Below, piece after piece: positions 1 to 8,929 of a stretch of 64,000 nucleotides of DNA. Where the stretch lies: contig NZ_JBBHJW010000005.1 of assembly GCF_037482845.1 (NCBI RefSeq), positions 124,001 through 188,000 on the forward strand, read 5' to 3'. The notes beneath the pieces are model-generated. The model saw only the letters and a list, made by a program, of their open reading frames with translations. It was not told the DNA's origin and made no database searches. Positions within the stretch are counted from its first letter, which is position 1, and every line of letters starts with the position of its first letter. This stretch comes from Paucibacter_B soli. GTDB lineage: Bacteria > Pseudomonadota > Gammaproteobacteria > Burkholderiales > Burkholderiaceae_C. The translations under genes and the position numbers were made by a program.

Positions 1-555
1 GTCCACCATCCAGTAGCCGCTGCGGTCCTGCAGGGCCGCAGCAATGCCGTCGAGGTCGCTGATCACTCCGGTCTCGTTGTTGGCGGCCATGGTGCAGACC
101 AGACCGGCGCGCGGCGCATGGGCGCGCAGCCAGGCCAGGTCATGGCGGCCGTCGCTGCCCACCGGAATCGCCTGCAGTGTGCAGCCCAGGTCCAGCAGCT
201 CGTTCCAATGCCTCAGCGCCTCGGGCACGGCCTTGTGTTCGGTGGCACCAAACAGCAGCAGCGCGCCCACCGCCTCGCCACCCGCGGCGCGGCGCTGGCG
301 CAGCGCGTGCAGGGCCGAGAGCACGGCGGTCTGTATGCCCTCGGTGGCGCCACTGACGAACAGCAGCTGCCCGCTCTGCACTCCCAGCACGCGCCGGGCG
401 CGCTCACGCGTGGCGTCCATCAGCGCGCGCGCCTTCAGGCCGGTGCTGTGCACGCTGCTGGGGTTGCCGAAATCCTCCGCCATGGCCGCCAGCGCGGCCT
501 GGCGGGCTTGTGCCAGCACGGGCGTGGTGGCGTTGGCGTCGAGGTAGATGTCCAT
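1..555 (-). CDS. Class V aminotransferase / cysteine desulfurase-like protein (N-terminal part)
   Basis: The first 185 residues are present and the C-terminus lies beyond the left window edge. The product starts MDIYLDANATTPV, the typical opening of NifS/IscS-like PLP enzymes. FGNPSSVHSTG, FVSGATEGIQTAV and the ATEHKAV stretch that stacks on the cofactor follow, then AANNETGV. Family members remove sulfur from cysteine or carry out related PLP chemistry. The catalytic PLP lysine and any sulfur-accepting cysteine fall outside the window, so desulfurase activity cannot be confirmed. The start is the ATG whose complement ends at 555. No isc or suf partner is visible on this side. Confidence 0.85.
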   Translation of the reverse strand, partial: MDIYLDANATTPVLAQARQAALAAMAEDFGNPSSVHSTGLKARALMDATRERARRVLGVQSGQLLFVSGATEGIQTAVLSALHALRQRRAAGGEAVGALLLFGATEHKAVPEALRHWNELLDLGCTLQAIPVGSDGRHDLAWLRAHAPRAGLVCTMAANNETGVISDLDGIAAALQDRSGYWMVD

Positions 556-580
556 GGGCAGGGCGCGGGCGTGGCAGCAA

Positions 581-601
581 GGGCGCAATGGTAATGCGCC
601 C
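581..601 (-). terminator. Hairpin downstream of the PEP-CTERM gene
   Basis: Perfect 7-bp arms (GGGCGCA / TGCGCCC) enclose a 7-nt loop in the 68-bp gap after the PEP-CTERM stop codon. No clear U-tract follows on the minus strand, so a terminator role is tentative. Confidence 0.35.
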
Positions 602-623
602 GGCCCCGCCCGGGCACTGCGCT

Positions 624-1301
624 TCAGCGCGGCCGGCGCTGCCGGGCCAGGGCGCCCACGCCGGCCAGGCCGGCCAGCAACAGCAGCCAGCTTTGCGGCT
701 CGGGCACCGCCGCCGCGCTGACCTCGAAGTCCAGCCGGCCCAGGCCCACGCTATAGGCCGAGTCCTGCCATTCGATCACCCAGCCATGGCTGGACGCGGC
801 CACGGCGAAGCTGAGCAGGGTGGCGGTGTTGGAATTGGCGTCGCCGGCCGTCACCCCGTCCTGCAGCAGGGTCTGCGCACCGCCGATTTCGTATACATGC
901 ACCTGTGTGCCAAGGCTGCTGTTCTGCCAGGCGCCCAGCGCGAAGCCGTTCAGCTTGACCTGGTAGCCGGGCAGGGCCTGCAGCGTGATGCTGGCATGCG
1001 AGCCCGCGTCCTCGCTGCCGGCGTAGACGGCGCCGGGCAGGTCGTTGTAGCCGTCCTTCCACCAGCTCAGGCTCCAGCCGTCCGGGGTGCTGAGGTCGCG
1101 GTATTCGATGTGCAGGCCGGCCTGGTCGCCGAAGCCCTGCAGCACCGGCCCGCCCGAGCCGGGGTCGCAGTCTGCGCCCGGTCCGGCGCCGAACCAATCC
1201 GAGGCGCATCCCGCCGCGCCATCGAAGTTGAGCACCGTGGCGCCGGCACTGGCGCAAAGGCCGAGCAGCAGGCTGGCGAGCGAGGTCTTCATCATCGTCA
1301 T
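624..1301 (-). CDS. PEP-CTERM sorting-domain secreted protein
   Basis: A 225-residue protein. Its N-terminal signal peptide (MTMMKTSLASLLLGLCASAG) is followed by a Cys/Gly/Asp-rich secreted region. The end is a classic PEP-CTERM signal: VPEP, a hydrophobic helix (LLLLAGLAGVGALA) and a terminal Arg cluster. PEP-CTERM proteins are processed by exosortase and usually go to the surface or exopolysaccharide matrix of Gram-negative bacteria. No exosortase gene lies in the window, so it must be encoded elsewhere. The mature part (ASDWFGAGPGADCDPGSGG, then beta-rich sequence) is not a family I recognise. It lies divergent from psd and appears monocistronic. Confidence 0.85.
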   Translation of the reverse strand: MTMMKTSLASLLLGLCASAGATVLNFDGAAGCASDWFGAGPGADCDPGSGGPVLQGFGDQAGLHIEYRDLSTPDGWSLSWWKDGYNDLPGAVYAGSEDAGSHASITLQALPGYQVKLNGFALGAWQNSSLGTQVHVYEIGGAQTLLQDGVTAGDANSNTATLLSFAVAASSHGWVIEWQDSAYSVGLGRLDFEVSAAAVPEPQSWLLLLAGLAGVGALARQRRPR

Positions 1302-1416
1302 GGAGCGACTCCCGTGGACCGAAGGGCCGGCCCAGTCTATGCATCTGGCGCGCCGCGTCCAGCCCCCAGTTTGAAGCCGCCACCTACAATCCCGCAGCCC
1401 TCACCGACCTGACCCC

Positions 1417-2280
1417 ATGAGCCTTGCCACCCGCCTCGCCGTTGTGCCCCAGTATTTGCTGCCCAAGCAGGCCCTGACGCGGCTGGCGGGGGCGTTTGCA
1501 CGTGCCCGGCTGGGCGGCCTCACCACCTGGGCGATCCGCCGCTTCGTGGCGCGCTACCAGGTCAATATGGCCGAGGCCGACCGGCCCCGGCCCGAGAGCT
1601 ATGAGAGCTTCAACGAGTTCTTCACGCGTCCGCTCAAGCTGGGTGCAAGACCGATCGCCCAGGCCGAGCTGGTGTGCCCGGTGGACGGCTCGATCAGCCA
1701 GTTCGGCGCCATCCAGGGCGCACAGATCTTCCAGGCCAAGGGCCACCAGTTCAGCACCACCGCCCTGGTGGGCGGCGATGCCCAGCTGGCCGCGCAGTTC
1801 CAGGACGGGGTGTTCGCCAACCTCTACCTGAGCCCGCGCGACTACCACCGCATCCACATGCCCTGCGCCGGCCGGCTCACGCGCATGATCCACGTGCCGG
1901 GCGAGCTGTTCTCGGTGAACCCGACCACCGCCGCCGGCGTGCCGGGTCTGTTCGCGCGCAACGAGCGCGTGGTGTGCGTGTTCGAGAGCACCAAGGGCCC
2001 CTTCGTGCTGGTGCTGGTAGGCGCCACCATCGTCGGCTCGATGGCCACCACCTGGCATGGCGTGGTCAATCCGCCGCGCCCCGGCCATCTGCGCGAATGG
2101 TTCTATGAGGACCAGCGCATCGACCTCGCCCAGGGCGAGGAGATGGGCCGCTTCCTGCTCGGCTCCACCGTGGTGATGCTGTTCCCCAAGGGGCCGCTGG
2201 CCTTCAACCCGGCCTGGCGGCCGGGCGGCGCGGTGCGCCTGGGCGAGGTGATGGCGACGGCGCAGGCAGCATCGAAATAA
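1417..2280 (+). CDS. psd: Phosphatidylserine decarboxylase proenzyme
   Basis: 287 residues, the usual length for proteobacterial type I Psd. The enzyme makes phosphatidylethanolamine from phosphatidylserine at the inner membrane. Visible motifs are ESFNEFFTR near residue 65, the VDGSISQFG segment, the DYHRIHMP motif with the active-site histidine near residue 147, and the C-terminal LLGSTVVMLF. In that last motif the LGST serine is the autocleavage site that becomes the pyruvoyl cofactor. The reading frame starts at an ATG just after a short intergenic gap. Its last 77 bp overlap the 3' end of the convergent LysR gene. Confidence 0.95.
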   Translation: MSLATRLAVVPQYLLPKQALTRLAGAFARARLGGLTTWAIRRFVARYQVNMAEADRPRPESYESFNEFFTRPLKLGARPIAQAELVCPVDGSISQFGAIQGAQIFQAKGHQFSTTALVGGDAQLAAQFQDGVFANLYLSPRDYHRIHMPCAGRLTRMIHVPGELFSVNPTTAAGVPGLFARNERVVCVFESTKGPFVLVLVGATIVGSMATTWHGVVNPPRPGHLREWFYEDQRIDLAQGEEMGRFLLGSTVVMLFPKGPLAFNPAWRPGGAVRLGEVMATAQAASK

Positions 2281-3142
2281 AGGCGCGCAGCGCCGGGCTG
2301 GTCTGGCGCCGGCCCGGGTAGTAGAGGGCAAAACCTGTCCCCGCGGGGCACCAGTCGCCCAGCAGCTGCAGCAGCTGCCCGCTGGCCAGGTAGGCGCGCG
2401 CCGCGGCCTCGTAGACATAGGCGTAGCCGATGCCGTCCAGCGCGGCGGCCAGGGCCACGCTCTGGTCGTCCACCGTCAATGCGCCCGCCGGGCTGATCGC
2501 CAGGCGCTCGGCGCCGCGCTCGAACTCCCAGCGGAACAGCGCGCCGCTGGCAAAGCGCTGGCGTATGCAGGCCTGCGGCGGCAGCTCGCCGGGGTGCGCG
2601 GGGGCCGCGCCCCGGGCCAGCAGGGCCGGCGCGGCCACCACCACGAAGCGCTGGGCGCCGCCCAGCGGCACCGCCACCATGTCCTTGGGCAGGCGCTCGG
2701 CGAAGCGCACGCCGGCATCGAAGCCCTCGGCCACGATGTCCACCAGCGCGTCCTGGGTGCACAGCTCGACCTGCACGCCCGGATGCGCCGCCACGAAGCG
2801 CGCCACGATGGGCGTGAGCAGCAGGCGCGCGGCGCTGCGCGGCACCGAAAGGCGCAGCGTGCCGTTGAGCTCGTCGCGCAGCGCGCCCAGGCCGGTGAAG
2901 CTGGCCGCCAGGCTTTGCAGCGCCGGCCGCACCTGCTCCAGCAACTGCTGGCCGGCCGCGCTGAGCGCCACGCTGCGGGTGCTGCGCAGCAGCAGCGGCA
3001 CGCCCAGCTGGGCCTCCAGGCGGCGCAGCGCCTGGCTCACCGCCGAGGGGCTGAGCCCGAGCTTGAGCGCCGCGCGCCGGTAGCTGAGGGCCTCGGCCAC
3101 CGCCACAAAGATGCGCAATTGCTGGAGTTCGGGTTCGGCCAT
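2204..3142 (-). CDS. LysR-family transcriptional regulator
   Basis: 312 residues. The N-terminal winged helix-turn-helix (residues about 5-65, with AALKLGLSPSAVSQALRRLE) is followed by a LysR substrate-binding domain (about 90-295). It starts 15 bp after the ribH stop on the same strand, so it is probably cotranscribed with ribH from the riboswitch-controlled promoter. That is an unusual place for a LysR gene, which normally diverges from its target. The last 77 bp overlap psd tail to tail. The C-terminus is an atypical Pro/Arg-rich tail (PSPSPRPGAPRRPAARPG) encoded almost entirely in the overlap, which suggests the stop drifted into psd. The effector is unknown. Confidence 0.9.
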   Translation of the reverse strand: MAEPELQQLRIFVAVAEALSYRRAALKLGLSPSAVSQALRRLEAQLGVPLLLRSTRSVALSAAGQQLLEQVRPALQSLAASFTGLGALRDELNGTLRLSVPRSAARLLLTPIVARFVAAHPGVQVELCTQDALVDIVAEGFDAGVRFAERLPKDMVAVPLGGAQRFVVVAAPALLARGAAPAHPGELPPQACIRQRFASGALFRWEFERGAERLAISPAGALTVDDQSVALAAALDGIGYAYVYEAAARAYLASGQLLQLLGDWCPAGTGFALYYPGRRQTSPALRAFISMLPAPSPSPRPGAPRRPAARPG

Positions 3143-3157
3143 GGCGGCATTGTGGCG

Positions 3158-3640
3158 TCAGCGCAGCAGGGCCTCCAGCTGGCCGAAGGCGCGCAGCGTC
3201 TGCAGGCAGGCCTGCGCCACCTCCTGGCCCTTGGTCACGAAATGCGCGGCGAAGTAGCGCTGGTGCTCCTCATGCTCGTGGAAGTGGTGCGGCGTCAGCA
3301 CCGCCGAGAACACCGGCACACCGCTGTCCAGTTGCACGCGCATCAGGCCGTCGATGACGGCGCCGGCCACGAACTCATGGCGGTAGATGCCGCCGTTCAC
3401 CACCAGGCCGCAGGCGATGATGGCCTGGTAGTGGCCCGAGCGTGCCAGGCGCTGGGCATGCAGAGGGATTTCGAAGGCGCCGGGCACCTCGAACTCGTCG
3501 ACATGGTCGGCCGGATGGCCCTGGGCCTGCAGCTCGGCCCTGAGCGCCCGGCGCGCCTGGCCGACGATGTCGCGATGCCAGCCGGCGCTGATGACGGCGA
3601 TGCGCGGGGTGGCTGATGTGGAAGTGGAAAGCTGATTCAT
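3158..3640 (-). CDS. ribH: 6,7-dimethyl-8-ribityllumazine synthase, type II-like
   Basis: 160 residues. Lumazine synthase condenses 5-amino-6-ribitylaminouracil with 3,4-dihydroxy-2-butanone 4-phosphate in the penultimate step of riboflavin synthesis. Visible features are RIAVISAGWHRDIV (nucleotide-binding start), the FEVPGAFEIPL motif, and the IYRHEF segment carrying the catalytic-type histidine. The His-rich HFHEHEEHQRYF stretch resembles RibH2-type enzymes rather than the classic icosahedral ones. I chose the ATG at 3640 because upstream extension of the frame runs into the riboswitch. No ribD, ribE or ribBA gene is nearby, so this is likely a second, standalone copy regulated by FMN. The RibH2 assignment is inference. 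Confidence 0.9.
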   Translation of the reverse strand: MNQLSTSTSATPRIAVISAGWHRDIVGQARRALRAELQAQGHPADHVDEFEVPGAFEIPLHAQRLARSGHYQAIIACGLVVNGGIYRHEFVAGAVIDGLMRVQLDSGVPVFSAVLTPHHFHEHEEHQRYFAAHFVTKGQEVAQACLQTLRAFGQLEALLR

Positions 3641-3696
3641 GTGAACCTCGATGGGTTGAAGACAGGAATCAGGGCAAGCACGCAAACGCGCGGCGG

Positions 3697-3738
3697 CGCC
3701 GGGCCTGGCGCGCGCCATGAGCATGGCCAAGCCCGGCG
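3697..3738 (-). promoter_or_regulatory. Possible expression-platform hairpin between FMN aptamer and ribH
   Basis: Arms CGCCGGGC / GCCCGGCG at 3697-3704 and 3731-3738 pair perfectly. An inner GCCATG/CATGGC stem lies at 3714-3727. The hairpin sits between the aptamer and the ribH start and has no U-tract. It could be an antiterminator/terminator pair or part of a translational switch. Confidence 0.4.
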
Positions 3739-3753
3739 TTCGCCGCGCACTCG

Positions 3754-3900
3754 CGTTCTCTTTCATCCGGACTGTGACCGTCGGCCCTGGCATCGCACCA
3801 GGTCTGCTGACCCCGCGGCCGGGCGGCCGCGGGCGCTCGCGGGCTCATGCGCTTGCGCGCATATACCGCCGGTGGGGAATTCCGCCCCGCCCTGAGAACG
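3754..3900 (-). promoter_or_regulatory. FMN riboswitch (RFN element)
   Basis: Read on the minus strand, the element opens with CGTTCTCAGGGCGGGG. It continues through the conserved ATTCCCCACCGGCGGTAT, the GCCCGCGAGCG block, GGTCAGCAGACCTGGTG, then GCCGACGGTCACAGTC and CGGATGAAAGAGAACG. The first and last seven bases pair to form helix P1. These are essentially all of the conserved RFN aptamer blocks, in order. It lies 113 nt upstream of the ribH start and should lower expression when FMN is plentiful. A TAGAAT -10-like hexamer sits just upstream on the minus strand (complement of 3929-3934), with no convincing -35. Confidence 0.96.
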
Positions 3901-4039
3901 CTGCCGGCCCTTGCGAACCGGCGTTGCGATTCTAGGGGGCGCTGTGAAGCGCCACTGCACAGCGCGTGCAGTGCGGCGAGGCTGGCGCGCGGGCCCGCCG
4001 GCATCGATGATGCAGCTCGCCAAACAAGGAGCTACGAGC

Positions 4040-5050
<1,011 letters not shown>

Positions 5051-7472
5051 GCCAGCAGGGCCCCGGCCGCCGCCGCGCCGAGCGGCCGGCCGAGGTGAAA
5101 GCCCTGCAGCTGGGTGCAGCCCAGCGCCTCCAGGGCCTGCGCCTGCTCTTCCGTCTCCACCCCTTCGGCAACGATCTCCAGCCCGAGCGAATGGCCCAGC
5201 GCGCAGGTGGCGCGCAGCACCGCCGCGGCGTCGGCGCGCGGCAGCGGTTCCACCATGCTGCGGTCCAGCTTCATGGTGCTGATGGGCAGCTTGCGCAACA
5301 TCGTCAGCGAGCTCTGGCCGGTGCCGAAATCGTCCAGCGAGCACAGCACGCCGGCGCGCTTGAGCTGCTCCAGCTGCGGCAGCACATGGCCCAGGTGGCC
5401 GATCGCGGCGGTTTCGGTGATCTCGATCTCGATCGCCGCATGCGGCAGGCCTGCCTGGTCCAGCATGCGCAAGACCTGATTCGCAAAGTCAGCGTCCTCG
5501 AACTGCAGCGGCGAGACGTTCACCGCCACCGTTGGCACGTCCGCGCAGGCGGCATGCCAGTCGCGCAGCTGGGCGATGGCGCTCTGCAGGATCAGCTCGC
5601 CCAGGGCCTTGATCTGGCCGGTGCGTTCGGCCGCGGGCACGAACTCGGCCGGGCTGACGCGCGTGCCGTCGGGCCGTTGCCAGCGCGCCAGCGCCTCGAA
5701 GCCGCACAGCCGGCGCGTGCCGGCGCGGAACTTGGGCTGGTATTCCAGCATGATCTCGCCCGCCTGGATGGCCCGGGCCAGCGCCTGCTCGGCCTGCAGG
5801 CGTGCGCGCGCGGCGCGGTTCATGCCCTTGTCGAAGAACACATAGGAATTGCCCGCCAGGGCTTTGGCGCGGTGCATGGCCGCGTCGGCGGCGCGCAGCA
5901 GGCTGGGGGCATCGCGGCCGTCCTGCGGGTAGAGCGCCACGCCGGACGAGAGGTGCACGAACAAGACCTGACCCCCGACGCTGAAGGGCTGCTCCAGCAG
6001 CGCCAGCATGCGTTCCACCTCGCGCTGCGCACCGGCGGCGTCGGCCATGCCCTCCAGCAGCACGATGAACTGGTCTTCGCCCAGGCGCGCCAGCAAGGCC
6101 TGGGCCGGCAGCTCGCGGCAGATACGCTCGCCCAGCGCGCGCAGCAGCTCGTCGCCCAGCTCATGGCCCAGGGTCTCGTTGATGAGCTGGAAGCGGTCCA
6201 CATCGGCCGAGATGAGGGCGAAGGGATCGCTGCGGGCGGTCAGGCGCTGCAGCTGCTCGACGGCGAAATTGCGGTTCGGCAGGCCGGTGAGCTCGTCGTG
6301 CAGGGCCTGGCGGCGCAGTGCCTGGAGGGCCTGCTGGCGTGCGCTGTCGTCGATCATGGCCAGCAGTTCGGCCGGTGCGCCGTCCCATTCGATCTGGCTG
6401 GACAGGCCGCGCACATGCAGGGTGCGGCCGTCGTGCGAGAGCCGCGGCCCCTCCCACTCGATACGCGCGTCGGCGCGTGCCAGCACCTGGGCATGGCGCT
6501 GTGCGGCCGCCGCCTGCAGATCCACGGGCACCAGCTCGCGCAACAGATCGGCGCGCTGCGCCTGGCCCAGCTCGGCATAGCCGAAGATCGCCAGCGCGGC
6601 GCGGTTGGCATAGAGCAGCCGATGCTCGCGCAGCACCGCCAGGCCCTGCAGCGAATGCTCGGCCAGGCGGCGAAAGCGCTCGGCCTGTTCGCGCACCTCG
6701 CGGTGCGCGCGCGCCACCGACAGCAGGATCAGCCCCAGGCTCAGCAGCGTCTGCACCGTCAGCCCCAAGGCATGGGTGAGGTGCGCGCGGCTGAGCGGGT
6801 CCAGCACCGGGCCGATCGCGTGCACGCCGCCGGAGGCCAGCAGCGACAGGCCCACCAGGCGTTCACCCCGGCTGCGGGCGCCCAGGCCGATCCAGGCCGC
6901 ACAGAGCCAGGTGCCGGCGGCCAGGATGACGGCGGCCGCCAGCACCGCGTAACTGAGCTGCACGCGTGACAGGCCGGCGATCAGCAGCATCGCCAGGCCC
7001 AGTGCCGCGGTCCAGCGCCGCCGCGGCCAGGGCAGGTCGCGGTAGGCGCGCGCGCCGGCCATCAGCAGGTAGAGCGAGGCCATCACGGCCAGCGAGGCTC
7101 CAAAGGCCTGGGCATCGCCGCGCGGGCCATGCAGGTCCTCGGGCACCAGGGCGATGCCCAGCGCCAGCCCCACGCCCAGCAGCACGGCACTCCAGCCCCA
7201 CAGGCGCACATACAGGTAGCGCTTGTCGATCCGCCAGAGCAGCAACAGGGTCACGCCCATCGCCACCTGCATGCAGGAGCTGATCAGAATCAGACTGTCC
7301 ATCCGGGGCCCTCGCCATCAACCCTCGCTTGTCGCGCCGCTGCTTTGGCGGCGCGCTCGGCCTTATCCTAGGCCATGCGCATGCCCGCCGGGGCAAGAAC
7401 TGACCCCACCGAAAGGGGGAGGGCTTTGCCGCGACAATAGCGGCCAAGCCCGAACCTCACCGCATTCCTACC

Positions 7473-8786
7473 ATGACCCAGCGCGTCCTGACCGGCATCA
7501 CCACCACCGGCACCCTGCATCTCGGCAACTTCGTTGGCGCGGTGCGCCCGGCCATCGCCGCCAGCCGCGAGCCCGGTGTGGAGAGCTTTTTCTTCATGGC
7601 CGACTACCACGCCCTCATCAAGTGCGACGAGCCCGACCGCATCGAGGCCTCGCGCCTGCAGATCGCCGCCACCTGGCTGGCCGCCGGCCTGGATACCTCG
7701 CGCGTGGTGTTCTACCGCCAGAGCGACATTCCCGAGATTCCCGAGCTGACCTGGCTGCTGACCTGCGTCACCTCCAAGGGCCAGATGAACCGGGCGCATG
7801 CCTACAAGGGCGCGGTGGACGCCAATGTGGCGGCCGGCGAGGACCCCGACGCCGGCATCACCATGGGCCTGTACAGCTACCCGATCCTGATGGCGGCCGA
7901 CATCCTGATGTTCAACGCGCACCGCGTGCCGGTGGGCAAGGACCAGGTCCAGCACATCGAGATGGCGCGCGACGTCGCACAGCGCTTCAACCATCTGTTC
8001 GGCCAAGGCAAGGAATTCTTCGTGCTGCCCGAGGCCAATGTGGAGGCCGACATGGCCCTGCTGCCCGGCCTCGACGGCCGCAAGATGAGCAAGAGCTACG
8101 ACAACGTGATCCCGCTCTTCGAGGGTGGCGCCAAGGCGATGCGCGAGGCGGTGGCGCGCATCGTCACCGATTCCAAGCTGCCCGGCGAGCCCAAGGATGC
8201 CGACAATTCGCACCTGGTGACGATTTACGACGCCTTTGCCACGCCGGCGCAGCGCGCCGCCTTCCGGGCCGAGTTGCGCGCCGGCCTGGGCTGGGGCGAT
8301 GCCAAGCAGCGTCTGGTGGAGCTGATCGAGGCCGAGATCGGCCCGATGCGCGAGCGCTACGAGGCGCTGATGGCGCATCCCGAACGCATCGAGGCGATCC
8401 TGCAGGAGGGCGCCGCCAAGGCGCGCGCCCTCGCCGCGCCGCTGCTGGCCCAGCTGCGCGAGGCCGTGGGCCTGCGCCGCTTCCAGCCGCTCAAGGCGGC
8501 CGCCGCCGCGCCCGCCGCCAAGTCCAAGCCGGCCCTGCCGGTGTTCAAGCAGTACCGCGAGGCCGACGGCAAGTTCTACTTCAAGCTCGCCAGCGCCGAG
8601 GGTCAGGTCTTGCTGCAGAGCCAGGGCTTCGAGCAAGGCCGCGAGGCCGGCCAGTGGGTGGCGCGCCTGAAGCGCGAGGGCGCGGCAGCGCTGGCCGAGG
8701 CGCCGGTGCAGCGCGGCGAGGGCGTCAGCGCCGAGCAGCTGGCGGAGGCCCTTGCGGCCCTGCTGGCGGCCGAGCAGGCGGGCTGA
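7473..8786 (+). CDS. trpS: Tryptophan--tRNA ligase with C-terminal extension
   Basis: 437 residues against about 330-350 for the standard enzyme. The class I signatures are HLGN at residues 16-19 (HIGH motif) and KMSKS near 204. The enzyme charges tRNA-Trp in the cytoplasm. The extra C-terminus begins with an Ala/Pro/Lys linker (about 345-355). A module near residues 360-400 (KFYFKLASAEGQVLLQSQGF) then resembles the small DUF1508/YegP fold, and an Ala-rich helical tail follows. I believe similar long TrpRS forms occur in other Burkholderiales, but I am working from memory. The gene appears monocistronic and divergent from the GGDEF-EAL gene. Confidence 0.95.
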   Translation: MTQRVLTGITTTGTLHLGNFVGAVRPAIAASREPGVESFFFMADYHALIKCDEPDRIEASRLQIAATWLAAGLDTSRVVFYRQSDIPEIPELTWLLTCVTSKGQMNRAHAYKGAVDANVAAGEDPDAGITMGLYSYPILMAADILMFNAHRVPVGKDQVQHIEMARDVAQRFNHLFGQGKEFFVLPEANVEADMALLPGLDGRKMSKSYDNVIPLFEGGAKAMREAVARIVTDSKLPGEPKDADNSHLVTIYDAFATPAQRAAFRAELRAGLGWGDAKQRLVELIEAEIGPMRERYEALMAHPERIEAILQEGAAKARALAAPLLAQLREAVGLRRFQPLKAAAAAPAAKSKPALPVFKQYREADGKFYFKLASAEGQVLLQSQGFEQGREAGQWVARLKREGAAALAEAPVQRGEGVSAEQLAEALAALLAAEQAG

Positions 8787-8872
8787 GAAAGCACGGCTAG
8801 AGCGGGCCCTCTTAAATCGACGGGACCCGCACAAACCCGCTGGCGGCCTGGCCGACTCTGTCTACCATCTGC

Positions 8873-8890
8873 AGATAGCCTTCGCTATCT
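8873..8890. terminator. Small perfect hairpin between trpS and the ligase gene
   Basis: AGATAGC and GCTATCT arms enclose a CTTC loop in the 143-bp gap. There is no U-tract, so it may be a weak terminator or a 5'-leader structure of the downstream gene. Confidence 0.35.
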
Positions 8891-8929
8891 AGACCAAGCA
8901 GTGGTATGAAAAACAGGAGACAAGACCCC

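Noticed and set aside
3641..3793. N-terminal extension of ribH to 3793
   Set aside because: It would translate the 3' part of the FMN aptamer and the leader hairpin. The internal ATG at 3640 starts a normal lumazine synthase.
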